NCBI GenBank assembly: GCA_005765155.1
Contig: VCCP01000001.1
Location: forward strand, 1,488,001-1,552,000
Origin: Zelopaecilomyces penicillatus
Taxonomy: Eukaryota > Ascomycota > Sordariomycetes > Hypocreales > Pseudodiploosporaceae
Reading direction: 5' to 3'
Length of the DNA stretch: 64,000 bases
Shown: positions 29,901 through 42,262 of the stretch, in pieces
How positions within the stretch are numbered: the first letter of the stretch is position 1
Layout of the letters: each line of letters begins with the position of its first letter
Notes under the pieces: generated by a model
Seen by the model: only the letters and a program-made list of their open reading frames with translations
Told to the model about the DNA's origin: nothing
Database searches by the model: none
Made by a program: the position numbers and the translations under genes

Positions 29901-32390
29901 AAGGAGAGACCTCCATGATCATTCAAACGTACGCTTCTCTCTTCCTTTTCAGATGCATCTTATTACGAGATGACTAACAACGTATCAGAAATTCGGGGTC
30001 GCCAGAGATCCACCTATGGTGGACTGTGTCAACCGCCTATTGGCAAATCCACCACAGGATCAACGTTCTGCCACAATCCTCTTTGGCTACTTTGCCTCAC
30101 GGCTCAGCGAGCTCGGCGAGAACAATCTAGTAAAGCTTCGAAACGCCCTTATCGTTCCAGTAACCCGGTCTAGCGTGTCCCGAGGCTCTGAAAAGTCCGG
30201 AGCAAGCGTTTCTCTTATCAGTCCCTCGCGGGCTTATTTGGGAACTTCTTCCACATACGGTGATATATTCGATTTTGTGGACTTCGGTCAGGATGCCAAT
30301 GCCTTTTTATTCAAATGCGGCGCGAAGAGCGAGCCTTCCAAACTAGAAGTTGCACATATGATATGCAGCGAGCCGGCGAGACTTCTTAGCGTTCTGCAAA
30401 GCTCTGAAAAGTATTTAGATTTGCTGAAGTCTCTAGCTGAGGCAACATCTACTTTGCACAGGGACAAGGAACTTTGGCGGAAACTGAAGTCATCACCATG
30501 CCTACTAGCTTACAAGGAACTAGCCGCACCATCCAACAAGGAAAACCTAATTGATTTGGATGAAGATGAGGCAGCTCCAATCAAACAATATCAACTTGCC
30601 TCCGCCAATCAGATTGTTGTGTTTGACGATATTATAAGCTACCGCCTGTTCAAGGATCACCTTATTTGTGCACCAGAGGATGATGTCTTGGAAACATTCT
30701 ACCTCCAACTTGGAGCTCAAAGACTGAGTAGCATTGTGCAGGAGGATGTGCGGATTGGGCCCCACTCAACTCAACTCAAGAAAGCAGAATCTCTAAGAAA
30801 ACATGTTCTTGAGCGGTCCAAAATCTTCCTATACGAGTATGTCAACTACCGCCGCGATACTGTCAAACATGACACAAAGTGGCTTGAAAAGAATCTCCGC
30901 GTAGAAATGGTTCGCTCCGTGGCACTGCATCGCACTCTCCAAGGCCAACGACAAACTCATACCGAGAAACGGTCCGCCGCAGGAGCACACACAGATGGAT
31001 CGTGGATACTCTATGTGGCTGACGATGGACAACCAGACATGTACCAAATTGGCCAGGCTGTGTGTCAAATGCTTCTTAACCGGCCAAACCAGCAAGCTTA
31101 TCTGTTCTTCGAGCCCTTCCTCACACTGGATTTATACGGCTTGAGAGCTCGCGGATACAATGTCGACCGAATACTTCGAGCCAAGGCAGCCGAAGCCAGA
31201 ATAGCTGAAGAAGAAAGACGTACAGCATTGGAGCTTGAGCAGAAGAAGATTCAAGAACGTGAGAAGCACTGGCAGCAGCAGCAGCCACATGCAATTGACC
31301 AAGGCAGGACAACAGAGCCTAGAGCAGCTGAAGCTGCCCGTGAAGTTGCTCAGACTCCAGAACCACCGCATCCCGTGATTCCTGGAGCCTGGAATTCCCC
31401 AGATGAAGCAGCAGAAAAGGGGCATCAGCAAAGGAAATCCAGAGGCCTATTCTCAAACTTGAGTCGTCGGCTTGGCTTTGAAACAAATGATTCTGAGAAG
31501 GATGAATCTCGGCAGCAGGTAGAACAGTTCTTGGATAACCCAACAGAGACTAATTCGTCGAATGGTAATGGAGCTGATAAAGGCAAAAGCCATCAAGGCG
31601 ATGATGGCAGAGTGACAAATCCTGCCGTTATTCAGCAGAACCTTCTGAATGCTGTCAATGCCACTCGAGCTCACGGCTCTGACCGCGTGTTCTCTGAGCC
31701 TCAGGTTAATGAAGTGAAAGAGCAAGCTACTTACTGTGATAAGACTCCAGCACAGAATATCACATTTGTCGCTGAAGCCAACAATGGGATGAAAATTTAC
31801 GTCTCGAAAAGTCTAAAAGGTGATCCAGCTGGATTCTTGTCGGCCAACATTGGAGCGATAAACTCGTTTGCTACTTTACTCGTCGAGGTCGGAGGTATTT
31901 ACGCGCTCTCACCTAAGGTGCTTCATATATTCTTTGATGAAGCTGGTGGTACAATTGCTTTCAATACTGGGGGTAGCATCTTTTGCAACCTTCGTTTCTT
32001 CTTGCAGTTGCATGCTGCCCAATTCAATAGCGAAAACGGTGCAGCGAAGTCTGAGGCTGCGACATGGTGGTGGGTCGTCATGGCCCATGAGTTGGCTCAC
32101 AACCTTGTCACACCCCATAACGCAGATCACAGCTACTATACGTAAGTTACACTCGCATTTCAATTATTATATTTGTTCATTACTGACATTATGTTAGGGA
32201 ATCGTTTATTCAACAATACATGGGCAAAATGATTGCCAAAACGGCTCAGTGGACAGCGAACAGTCCTGCACCAGCACGGCGCTCACAACCGCCACCGCCA
32301 GCCTCATCTCAGTCCCATCCTCAGGGGCCTCCCCCTCCATATGCGCATGGTAAAGGTGGTGCACGGGCGGCCGATTATATGTTTGGTTAG
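26920..32390 (+). CDS. Large Hsp90/sacsin-type ATPase protein with C-terminal HExxH motif
   Basis: Three exons, 26920-29928, 29989-32141 and 32198-32390, giving 1,784 residues. The introns have GTACGC and GTAAGT donors. The start is the first ATG in frame, just after a Lys codon. The N-terminal ~250 residues form a GHKL ATPase: N-box ELIQNAADAQA (about 44-54), DDG-like VVQNDGQPF, and the G2 loop GAFGVGFYSVF (about 124-134), as in sacsin and Hsp90. The long middle region is helical and resembles the fungal DUF3684-type proteins. An Arg/Glu/Gln-rich coiled coil lies at about 1395-1430. Near the C-terminus HELAHNLVTPHNADH (1703-1717) follows a Trp-rich helix, the arrangement of a zinc protease helix. 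The Pro-rich tail ends DYMFG. By its ATPase class it may act as a chaperone; protease activity is inference. Confidence 0.85.
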
Positions 32391-32990
32391 TACTGAAATT
32401 CTTTGATGGTGTTGGATGCATAAATGCCTTGAGTATGGGAGCAGGTGATAAACAATATTATGGGCGGGTTTCTCATTGGGAGTACTGCTCTTGTGGCATT
32501 TGTTTGTATTGACCTAGACAAACTGCGCGTCGGCAGTTGCGTGATGAGAACAAGAGCTTGTGTGAGTAGACTATAGAGATTATCAGACATCATCAGAGGA
32601 TATACCAGCTCTAGGTTTTAATAGAATATTCTATCTTTCATATCTTCGCACATGTACATTCACTTTACTTTGATCCAACTGAACTTAGTATTAATCCTTC
32701 ATAATTGAAACCCAACTACGGTATCAGTAACAACTAGCAAGCAAGGTTCAAGGCGGCCCAAGTGTGCAGGGGAATGGGTGGAAGTGGTTGGTTAAGATCA
32801 TGTGCGCGGTCACGTGGAGCTAACTTTTGGGAAAGCAACCCATCCGACTTCAACACCATTACGATCACTGCATCTCATATGCGACGGAAGCCATTCGATT
32901 AGCTCGCAAGCGGTCAAACACCAGCTTAATCCGGCATCCCCAATCGAAACCCACCGGCTACGAAGTACCCCAAGGAATCAATTGCCCACC
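32391..32990. other. Intergenic region before small membrane protein
   Basis: 600 bases with the 3' flank of the ATPase gene and a CA/GA-rich promoter for the next gene. No supported gene; small frames near 32802 overlap the leader. Confidence 0.5.
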
Positions 32991-33392
32991 ATGGTGCACC
33001 GTATCGCCTTCTGGAGCTGCTTCGGTTCGTCATCCCTCATCTGGATACCATGATCACCACAGATACACACGCCCCAGCACACCACCAGCAAAATTCCACT
33101 TCAGCTTCGACCTCAAACCGCTGCCCCTGTTGCACAAACTAACATGATGTCTTGCTTTCTCACAGGCGTGGCCGTGCGTTTCTGGCAAGTCGGCATCGAG
33201 ATGCGGCCGTTCTTCAACAAGAGTTCGCTCTGGGTATACCCCATCTACGCCGCTGGTGGCGCGAGCTTCGGATACTGGCTGCAGGGAGTCGATGACCGAC
33301 AGACAGCGACGTTGAACGAGAGGAAGGCCTCGCTGATTGAGAAGAGGGCGCGGAAGGCGATCAGGGATGCTGAGAGAGAACAGGCGGCCTAA
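32991..33392 (+). CDS. Small mitochondrial-type membrane protein, possible complex I accessory subunit
   Basis: Two exons, 32991-33024 and 33166-33392, separated by a 141-base intron (GTTCGT donor, CTAAC branch, TCACAG acceptor); 86 residues. The start codon has a strong context (CCACCATGG). The short first exon gives MVHRIAFWSCF, then comes GVAVRFWQVGIEMRPFF, a Trp/Tyr-rich hydrophobic segment ending ASFGYWLQGVDDRQ, and a basic coiled-coil-like tail rich in Arg, Lys and Glu. The pattern matches small single-span fungal proteins annotated as NADH:ubiquinone oxidoreductase subunits, from memory of the family. I give moderate confidence to the gene and low confidence to the complex I assignment. 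It is convergent with eIF2B-delta. Confidence 0.6.
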
Positions 33393-33804
33393 GCCTGCAA
33401 TAAAGTTATATGAAAGGGAGGGGGGTTGGAGGAAGAGTAAAATGAAAGGTTTAGGCTCGCTGGAGGGCTTGTTTTCTAAGGACCGAGATGGAATGCGGGC
33501 AGGTGTAATTGTACATATGACGGAATGAAGACGACGGGCGACGTTGCCTCGTTGCCCAATTCAAGCCATGTTTTTTTCTGTGACTTTTCGTCTTCTCAGA
33601 GTTCAGTGTTTCGCCAGCATGCAAGATCGGCGATATCATGACGAGCTGTTCCATTCGCGGGGAATGTGACTTTTTATTGGGATACGAAATGGGATGGCGA
33701 TAAGACCAAGTGGGGGGGGTCTAGATACATGTCACCGGATTACAGCATTATCAAGATTAACGGATGTTGGAGCATTCTATTTTCTACATGCCAGATGTTC
33801 TTGT
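33393..33804. other. Convergent 3' flanks
   Basis: About 410 bases between the stop codons of the small membrane protein and eIF2B-delta. G-rich in places (run near 33714-33720). No gene seen. Confidence 0.5.
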
Positions 33805-35366
33805 CTACAACTCCTCCAACTTTCTTAGAATTGCAGGAACTGACGTAGCTGAAGAGCTTCCTAATTCAGTCACCACTGCTGAGATGAACTTGTCCCTGGT
33901 GGTATCAAAGAGCAGTCGGAAGGCCTCGTCTGTGTTTCGCTCTGGGTCGATTTCGTTGTAGGTGAGTGAGTCTATGGATACGCGCTCTGTAAAGTTTATG
34001 CTTTCACATAGCGAGATGACACGCACGCCCAAGTCTGTCGCCGCCGTGGCAACATCACAAGTGCCGGCTCGCGCATACATGGCCCCATTGCTAAACATGG
34101 CTTCCGCAGCGACGAGGACGCAAGTGGACTCCTGGAGATTCGACCGCAGACCGCCGAGGTCGGAGGAGTAGGCGACGGGGATTCCCGCAGCAGCCAGCTT
34201 CTTGGCATGGGCGAGGCCAACGCGCTCAAAGGGGTCGTCCACGAGAATAACCTTGAAGCGTTTGCCGTCTGACTTGGCCTGCAGAAGGGCTCGTTCGATG
34301 AGGTGGTGGTGGGCGTAGGTCAGGACGACGTCATCATCAGTCAACATGTCGGCTGCGGTCTGGACGATGACGAAGTCGGCGAGGGTGATGCGCTCGTGGA
34401 TGAAGTTGTCGATAGACTCACACAAGAGCTTCTTGGCATGAGCGTCAGGTAGATCAATATCGATTTTGCTGATCTGAAGTTTCAGCCACCGGATGGCGTT
34501 GCCCATTGAGAAGCACATTGGCCGGCATGCCGTGAGGTAGACAATCTGCGGGTTGAGGACATGGGAAGTAAAGTGCCGAGACAGGGTGCTTCCGTGAGGA
34601 GTCGAGTATGATTCAATGACCTATGGCAATCATGGTTAGTATACGTTCGCGAGTTATAGCGAGTTTGCTAGGCCGGTCGCCGATTGAAAGGGGAAATAGT
34701 TACCTTCTTAAACGCGAGAAGCGTAGCCTCCAATCTTGTGATGCTATCACTTATGGCTAGGGTACTCATCTGCTGGCCCAGCGCCAAAACAACCGGGTGG
34801 ACATCCTTGTCGGCGTTTGTCATGCTAATCCTCTTTGCCATGGAGAGGTGGCTGAAGCACTCGGGGATCAACGGCTTCACTTCCTTGACGATGGGTTGCA
34901 CAGGCGGAGCCGATCGTGACGCCGCCTTGGGATATTGCCCATCTTGCTTCTGTTTCGGCTTGCTGCCCTTGCCCGCGTCCCCAGAGGGTCCTCCCGTCCC
35001 AGGTCCCTGTGCCGCATGTGTAGCCTTGACCTGTGCTCGCCTCGCTGCCTTTTCCTCCTTGGCCTTTTTCTTCAACTCGGCGCCTGACAGCTTCTTCTCG
35101 CCGACGGCATCAGCAGTTGTTGCCGGGGCCTTGGTTTGGCTTTTATTTTGGTCTTTCTGTTCCTTCTTCTCCTTAGACTCCTTTGATTCCTTGGGCTCTT
35201 TTGGTTCTTTGGGCTCTTGTGACTCCTGGGGCTCCTTGGGCTCCTGGGGCTCCTGGGGTATCTGTAGCTCTTTTTGTTCTTGCTGCCCGGGCTGCGGCGT
35301 CTGTTGCTCCTTATTCTCTACTGCCACCTCCACAGCCGGCGCAGGCTGTTCTGTTTCTGTCGCCAT
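33805..35366 (-). CDS. GCD2: Translation initiation factor eIF2B subunit delta
   Basis: Two exons, 34704-35366 and 33805-34620, total 492 residues; the intron has a GTAACT donor, a CTAAC branch and CCATAG acceptor. The N-terminal ~150 residues are low complexity, with EP/KEP/KES repeats and a Lys-rich helix, typical of the delta subunit. The regulatory-subunit domain begins around PLIPECFSHLSMAKR. The Rossmann-like half contains FKVILVDDPFERVG, AYSSDLGGL, AAEAMFSNGAMYARAGT and the closing CESINFTERV and NEIDPE motifs seen in eIF2B alpha, beta and delta. The delta subunit belongs to the regulatory subcomplex that senses phosphorylated eIF2 and restrains nucleotide exchange. Gly/Asn in FSNGAMYARAGT marks it as family core rather than a sugar isomerase. 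Confidence 0.95.
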
Positions 35367-37261
35367 TGAACGGGGCTCGCTGTGGTCGACAAGTGGGCTA
35401 CTGGTTGAATATGGTGTTGCGGGGAGAGAGCACGGCGGGGTTGATGTAGGTTTCCGGGCCCTGTGCGATTGATGGTTTCGCTACTGATGTGGGGGGAAAC
35501 CTCCAGTGGTTCTTGTGAGGGGATTCCGGCCTTGAATGCAACAGAATGGGCTCCTGTGTGTCGGTAATATCTGACTGTGGTTGTGCATGCGGTGGTGTTG
35601 ACTCACTGGAAAATAATACTGCGGGCAGAAGACTGAAAGTTGGTGGTGCCCCGCGCTAATCCAGCCTTGCAACAAAACAGTGGTGCTGCTGGCGGGTGTC
35701 CACGTAGAGCCACCTGCATGGGTTAAGAGGTATCAATGGATGACTGGCATGTGAGCATCATCTCAAGTCTGGCCCCAGCTGGAAAGTAATGCATAGGTAT
35801 GCAGGGTCCAATGACAGGAATTGGAGTTTTCTTTTAACTTGGTATCTACAATATTTTACGCCCTTGCTGCGAATAGCAGCTGATGCTATTCGTACACACT
35901 TTGTCGTTGCAGAAATACAGATCTAGCACCAAATCGAAGCCTCAATTGCTAAATTACGTTGTCGCGCAGAGAAACACAGCCTCGTCGAACTCCAAATACG
36001 CTAGATTACATAGGTGAGCCATATGATGTATTACGCATTGTGACTTGTTATGTTATATGAACCAGTCATCGCAGGATGGACGACCATTGATGGTTGTCTC
36101 CAGCAATCACAGCGACTACACGTCCAGAAGATTTGCGAGGGTTTTTGCAGCACACATCATTATCATACAAAAGGGTATGTTCAATCGTTATTTTTGAAAT
36201 CTCGTCAAAGCTGCTGCTTCCATCAACAAGGCAATACTATGCCTTTAGTACCACTACACTTTTTTTCTTCACTCAATTCCTTCTTCACGTCAGCCCACCA
36301 GGGACCAACCGCAATGAAAGAAACAGAATTCCCATCCAGAGAATGAAGGGTTCCAAAAATTCTCGCACCGGCCGAAGCCAGTGAGAAGTGGTCATTGTAT
36401 AGTTTTCAACTAGCAAAATTCCTCTCTCAGCTTATCGCTTCACGGAGAAGGAAGACGCCCGTGCACTAGGATGGAGAAGAAAGGAAGAAAAGAAAGCAAA
36501 AGGTTTGGGGCGAGGATGAGATTTTATACCCAGGGGTGGAGGTCCAGGCACCAGCCAGATCAGTAGCTTATGTAATTCACCAACCTTGATGAACGCGACG
36601 TGATTGGCTGATCGACAGGGGTTCGCCGCCAAGGCACCAAACTAACTTTTACAGAGATTGAAGGTTGGCAGGCAGCACCAGGCAGCACCAGGCAACAGCA
36701 GGAAACCTTCATTTGCAGGGTAGCCCCACGAGTAGTTGTGTCCCATCTTGATGAATCGCACTTGACGATCTATCGGATCAGGCCATCGTTAGGCTATAAA
36801 ATAAAATACTAGATTGATTCATGTGCATAGCACAGCAATGAAGCTGTTGAACGAGACATGCGCAATTGGGTTCTGTGATACTGTTACCTTTATTTGCGTG
36901 CTACATTGCTCAAACAATATTTCTTATGAAGCTTGGACATTTTCCAGCTTACTCAAATGTTTGGATGCATCATGACGTACCGCACGATAACAATTTTGAA
37001 GAACACTTGAGAACAGATGTAGATGATTCAATTACACTCGAGATTTTCCTAATCTGTGGTTGCATATGAATTAACTTATCAAAAATTTCTGAGATGCAGA
37101 ACACGCTGTTGTGGTCATTGCTTTCCCAAGTAGAAGAAGGAAAAGGAGCCACCCGAGGCCGGCAGTGGGTACCTGTCAGATAGCTAGCAATATCGACTCA
37201 CCGGGTCACAGGTTGATCTTCAACCATCAACCTCAGATAAACCACCACCAGATACGCCAAA
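35367..37261. other. Long spacer between eIF2B-delta and ArgJ
   Basis: About 1.9 kb. The first part is the eIF2B-delta promoter. Several overlapping small frames near 36050-36384 have no domain and no agreement between strands. A 10-bp tandem repeat lies at 36671-36700. The end is the ArgJ promoter. No gene is supported. Confidence 0.5.
36671..36700. repeat. Short tandem repeat, 10-bp unit GGCAGCACCA
   Basis: Two exact copies of the unit and a third, changed copy. Lies in the spacer upstream of ArgJ. No function inferred. Confidence 0.7.
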
Positions 37262-38679
37262 ATGATGAGGTTCACGCGCTCATATTCATCAAGCCTGGGC
37301 GGAGCAATCCCCCAGGCCAAGATGAAGTACGTACCCACGTCTGGCACGTATCCCAAAGGTTTTCTAGCTTCGGGCGTCTTTGTCGGTGTCAAGCCCGGTA
37401 ATACGAGCAAACCAGATCTCGCTTTGGTGACCTCTGAATTGCCATGCTCTGCCGCCGCCGTGTTCACCAAGAACAAGTTCCAGGCTGCGCCGGTGACTTT
37501 TAGTCGAAAGGTGCTCCAGACCAAGGCCAATGCCGGTCTGCGCAGCGTTATTATCAATTCTGGATGCGCCAACGCAGTCACCGGCATCGGAGGCTTGGAG
37601 GATGCTGCGAGCATGGCAAAGACGACGGACCAGAGGGTTGGTAGCGAGGACTCAACGCTCGTCATGAGCACAGGTGTAATAGGACAGAGGTAAGGGATCC
37701 CAATTGAGGCCTTGGGCCACTTCTTTGTTGCATGTTTGTGCTTACAAGGCCTCCCTGCGGTAGACTGCCAATCCAAAAGATTGTCGACCATATTCCAGTG
37801 GCATACCACCAGGCTGGAGACTCACACAAGCATTGGCTGAACTGTGCAAAGGCAATTTGCACAACCGATACATTCCCGAAGCTCATGTCCAGGTCGTTTG
37901 AGCTTCCCTCATCACCTGGCGTTGAGTACCGCATCGCTGGTCTCACCAAGGGCGCTGGGATGATCGCGCCCAATATGGCCACTCTGCTGACCATCTTGGC
38001 TACTGATGCACCTATTGCTCCGAATCTGATGACCAACCTGCTGAGACACGCTGTGGATCGCTCTTTCAACTCAGTTACCATTGACGGCGACACATCAACT
38101 AACGACACTGTAGCTCTGCTTGCCAACGGGGCCGCCGGCGGCAACGAGGTATCATCCGAACAATCGCCAGACTACGATGCCCTCAGGACCCTCTTGACAG
38201 ATTTCTCTGCCGATTTGGCCAAGTACATTGTCCGCGATGGTGAGGGTGCCACCAAATTTGTCACTATCCGTGTCGTCGATAGTGCATCAGAAGAATCTGC
38301 TCGTGAGGTTGCTCGTGCGATTGCCCGATCCCCACTTGTCAAGACCGCCCTTTACGGCAAAGACGCCAATTGGGGACGTATCCTGTGTGCCGCTGGGTAT
38401 TCCCTCATCTCAGCTCCTGGACAGCCTATAAATGATGTGCCTGAGATTGTTCCCGAAAGGACAAATGTCTCTTTTGTCCCAACTGATGGCTCCAGGGAGC
38501 TAAAGCTTCTCGTGGATGGCGAGCCTGAACAGGTGGACGAGGAGCGTGCTAGCGAGATCCTCGAAATGGAAGATTTGGAAATATTGATTCGGTTAGGGAC
38601 AGGTGACAAGAGTGCTGTGCACTGGACATGCGATTTCAGTCACGACTACGTAACAATCAATGGTGACTACCGGACATAG
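37262..38679 (+). CDS. Arginine biosynthesis bifunctional protein ArgJ, mitochondrial
   Basis: Two exons, 37262-37689 and 37764-38679, giving 447 residues. The intron has a GTAAGG donor and GCGGTAG acceptor and splits an Arg codon. The N-terminus ([15 protein letters not shown]) is rich in Arg and Ser with no acid, a good mitochondrial presequence. The autocatalytic cleavage site is in [14 protein letters not shown]; Thr216 becomes the N-terminal nucleophile of the beta chain. [19 protein letters not shown] and GKDANWGRI are further family motifs. The enzyme moves the acetyl group from N-acetylornithine to glutamate and also makes N-acetylglutamate from acetyl-CoA, closing the ornithine cycle. 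Length is as in other fungi (yeast ARG7 type). Converges on HIS3 with about 245 bases between stops. Confidence 0.96.
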
Positions 38680-38924
38680 AAACATTTGACTACAGGGATG
38701 AATATGCTCCTGTCAATGTGGTTAAGCCACGGGCTGGCGTTTTAGAGTCTGCTTTTGCCCAGTAGATCCTATGTATTTCATTATTGAACTGTTTGAAAAG
38801 CTGTTAAAGACAAAAGTTGCCGACCAAAACATAACAAAATAGCGCCATAGATAAGCAGGAAATATTTAATCCGTGCTCCAAGAAACGCCTAACATCAGTT
38901 CACACCCCTTCCACTTTTTTGAGT

Positions 38925-39679
38925 TCAAGCACTTAAAGTTCCCTTGGTGCTGGGAACCTCGCCCTCCTTGCCTGGAACTTTAGCCGTGGCCATCCGAATC
39001 GCCACTGCCAGTGCCTTAAAAGCGCTCTCAGCCCGGTGATGGTCGTTGTGGCCGCGTAGACAGTCGACGTGCATGGTGATACGGGCCGCCTGGGCGAAGC
39101 TTTCGAGGCAGTGAGGAACCATCTCGGTGCTGAGCTGGCCTAGGAACTCGCGCTTGAGGCCCAGATCTACGACACTATGTGGCCGGTTGGAGAGGTCGAC
39201 AACGGCTCGTGAAAGAGCTTCGTCAAGAGGCGCATAGGCGTACCCGAAGCGAGCAACTCCGGAGAGGGTGCCGAGGGCTGTGGCGAAAGCGGTGCCGAGA
39301 GCGATAGAGCAGTCTTCCGCAGTGTGATGGTCATCAACTGAAGAAAAGAGATTAGTCCATTGTATATATAATGACAATAATCAATAACATTTTGAAGGGA
39401 GGACTAACTGTGAAGGTCGCCTTGGCATTGTAGGGACAAGCTCCAACCAGCGTGCTTGGCTAAGGCATGGAACATGTGGTCCAGGAAGCCAATGCCAGTG
39501 TTTATGGCAATGACCTGTGATTTACTTGCCTGCGAGGCATGTTCTGTATTGGCCTGGAGGAGGCAAGGATCTGTATTCTCCGGGAATTCGCCGCCGTCGA
39601 TATTGATAGCCAGCTGGATCTTGGTCTCGTTGGTATCACGGGCGAGGGCCGCAGAGCGGATGGCGGTTTGAGAACCCAT
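38925..39679 (-). CDS. HIS3: Imidazoleglycerol-phosphate dehydratase
   Basis: Two exons, 39409-39679 and 38925-39337, with a 71-base intron (GTTAGT donor, TCTTCAG acceptor); 227 residues. The IGPD fold is a repeat of two halves, each with a metal-binding HHxxE motif: DDHHTAED and [25 protein letters not shown] is the first conserved block and the C-terminus ends near PSTKGTL, the usual family end. The enzyme removes water from imidazoleglycerol phosphate in histidine synthesis and forms a 24-mer with Mn2+. The N-terminal extension has a Gln/Ser-rich insertion ([12 protein letters not shown]) seen in ascomycetes. Divergent from CDC16, with 629 bases between starts. Confidence 0.97.
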
Positions 39680-40308
39680 TGGCTTTATATATGGTTACTG
39701 TGGTTTTGGCTGGCTCTTTTGTGTAGACCAGGAATTGGAAAAGAAGGAAATATGCTCTGGGAAGATGTGGCAACGGGTTTATTCGAATTGAGTTGCACAG
39801 ACTTTTAGATGACGAATTACAATAGTGTGATTGGAAAGATGGAGTATCTGGAGCTTTACTCACACCTCCAGTACACTAGTTGATGTGTGGCTCCTGTATC
39901 GGAGGTGTTTAAATGGCCTGAGTTCTCGGATGGAACCTTTCATGGACTCCAAATGCCCCTCACTAAGACACCTAGCTGTACTGCACTGTTCACTATAGAG
40001 ATCTGAGGTGTGCTGAAGCGCTACGCTTGCAACGATAATCACCCCGCCATTAGGCCTGGGAGTGCGAAGAGCGTCATCACACCCCAAATCTGGTGTTCAA
40101 ACCTCTAATCGATACGCGCTTGGCTCTCTCTGTCGCGCCGCCCATCACAACAACCCACCGTTAATCCAAGGCTTTCCTCTCCAACGTTTCCAATATGTCA
40201 TCTTGCTGAAGGCGATCCGCTGACCATCTACCTCCCTTTAAACCGTCTTTATTTTTTTTTCTCGCCTTTTCTTTCCTTCCTCCATCAATCGACTAATCTC
40301 CTGAGACA
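39680..40308. promoter_or_regulatory. Bidirectional promoter HIS3-CDC16
   Basis: 629 bases between divergent start codons. The CDC16 side is strongly pyrimidine-rich (T run at about 40250-40260, then CTTTTCTTTCCTTCC), typical of fungal transcription starts. No clear TGACTC-type general amino-acid control element was seen near HIS3 in a reading by eye. Confidence 0.45.
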
Positions 40309-42262
40309 ATGGAGAAGTTCTTGCGGGATTGGAGGCAAGATGCTCTGAACAAAGCCCAATACGAATCTGCCATTTTTATAGGAGATAAGCTGCTCGCTTT
40401 AACCAGTCAGTAACAAACCGAGAAGCTCCTACCGTCAATGTCCCTGCTTTGTTCCTCTCTTAGCTCACACCTATGTCTTATTCCTAGATGACGATAACGA
40501 TGCGTTTTGGCTGGCCCAAGTCCATTTTGCTACTGGCAACTATACACGTGCCCAGGCGTTTTTATCGAACCAGGACCTCATAACTCGCAACCCGGCATGT
40601 CGTTATCTGGCAGGCCACTGCCTTATCAAGCAATCGCGCTTCGAAGAGGCACTCACAGTGCTAGGAGAACGAAATCCAACACACCTCATATCCAACGGGC
40701 CTAGCAATAAGCGGAAGGCAGCAGCTGCGGCTGCCTCCTCTCTCCAACCGCGGAACGGACGTAAGCGTGACGAGGACGCAATTGAAGAGGAGGCGGCAAA
40801 CCGACGATTTGAGGCGGCTATGTGCTTCCTCAGGGGGATCTGCTATGCAAAACAAAACGCCTTTGACCGGGCCAAGGAGTGCTATAAGGATGCGGTGCGA
40901 ATCGATGTACAATGTTTCGAGGCCTTTCAGCAGCTGATGAAGAACTCTCTCTTGTCCCCGGATGAGGAATGGCAGTTTTTGGACAGCCTAGATTTTGACT
41001 CTATACAAATGAAGGGCGATGCGGCGGCCTCGTCGGAGGAGGCGGCCGAGTTTACCAAGATGCTCTACACAACTCGCCTGTCCAAGTATAGGAATCCTGC
41101 CGCATTTGAGACGGCCTACGACTCGTTGTCAACGCACTATCGCTTGGGCACTAATCCTGACCTGCAGCTTGCTCGAGCCGATCTTTTATACACCCAATGC
41201 CGCTACCGAGATGCATTGACGATAACGAATTCTATACTTGAGGATGACAAGTACAATTTCGATATCTATCCCGTTCACCTCGCGTGTCTGTACGAGCTCA
41301 AGATGAAAAACCTGCTATTCTTGGTGTCGCACGACCTCGCAGATACGCACCCTGAAGAGCCATGCACATGGCTTGCTGTGGGAATTTACTACTTCTCTAT
41401 TAACAAGATCGCAGAAGCCAGACGGTATTTTAGTAAAGCTAGCATGATGGATGCCCATTTTGGGCCAGCGTGGATAGGATTTGCGCATACTTTTGCAGCA
41501 GAAGGGGAGCATGATCAAGCAATCTCGGCGTACTCGACAGCAGCGCGACTATTCATGGGCACACATCTTCCCCAGATCTTCCTGGGAATGCAGCATCATG
41601 CGCTTAATAACATGACGCTGGCAGAGGAGTTTCTGAAAACAGCATACGGATTGTGTAAGGCGGACCCATTGTTGCTAAACGAGATGGGCATCGTCAAGTA
41701 TCACCAAGACAAACCCAAGGAGGCTGTTCAGTATTTCACGGCGGCCCTTAAGATTGCAGATGAAAACGACAGCGAACCAGTGGCTTGGTTAGCGGCGAGG
41801 ACAAATCTTGGACATGCGTTCCGACGACTGCACCATTTCAACAGAGCGCTGGCGGAATTTGATGAGGTGCTGCGGCTGGGCGGAAAGGATGCGGCCATCT
41901 TCAGCGCAAAGGGTCTTATTCTGATGGAGCAGAACAAACCTCAAGAGGCTGTTGTGGTGCTTCACGAGGCCCTTGCAATCCACCCCCAGGACAGCACGGC
42001 GACCGAACTTCTCTCCAAAGCACTGGAAGAGACTGCGATGATGGACGGGGCTGAGTGGGAGGAAGCAGAGGATCTTGCTGAGTTTGAGCAACAGCTGGAT
42101 CAAAGAAAATTGGAGGCGGCGCACAAGGTCAACGGCCAGAGGATCGGACGGGGCATGCTGGACAAGGGCAAGGGTAGAGTTGGCCGACGGCGGACGATGC
42201 TGCTAGACGAGGATGAGGAGAAAGGAGAGGTAGCGATGGACATGACTGACGACGACGACTAG
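40309..42262 (+). CDS. CDC16: Anaphase-promoting complex subunit CDC16/APC6
   Basis: Two exons, 40309-40405 and 40488-42262, giving 623 residues; donor GTCAGT, acceptor TTCCTAG. The protein is a chain of tetratricopeptide repeats. N-terminal repeats include FWLAQVHFATGNYTRAQAFL and CRYLAGHCLIKQSRFEEAL. A low-complexity Lys/Ala insert (about 100-125) separates them from the main array, which contains the APC6 signature ACLYELKMKNLLFLVSHDL, then EEPCTWLAVGIYYF and the FGPAWIGFAHTFAAEGEHDQA repeat. The C-terminal tail is acidic and ends in Asp residues. It is a scaffold of the APC/C ubiquitin ligase, essential for exit from mitosis. The six-base-plus first exon size and splice phase restore the first helix correctly. 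Confidence 0.95.

Noticed and set aside
36050..36384. Overlapping 96- to 98-codon frames before ArgJ
   Set aside because: Two frames of the same strand with low-complexity content and no family; likely chance in leader sequence.
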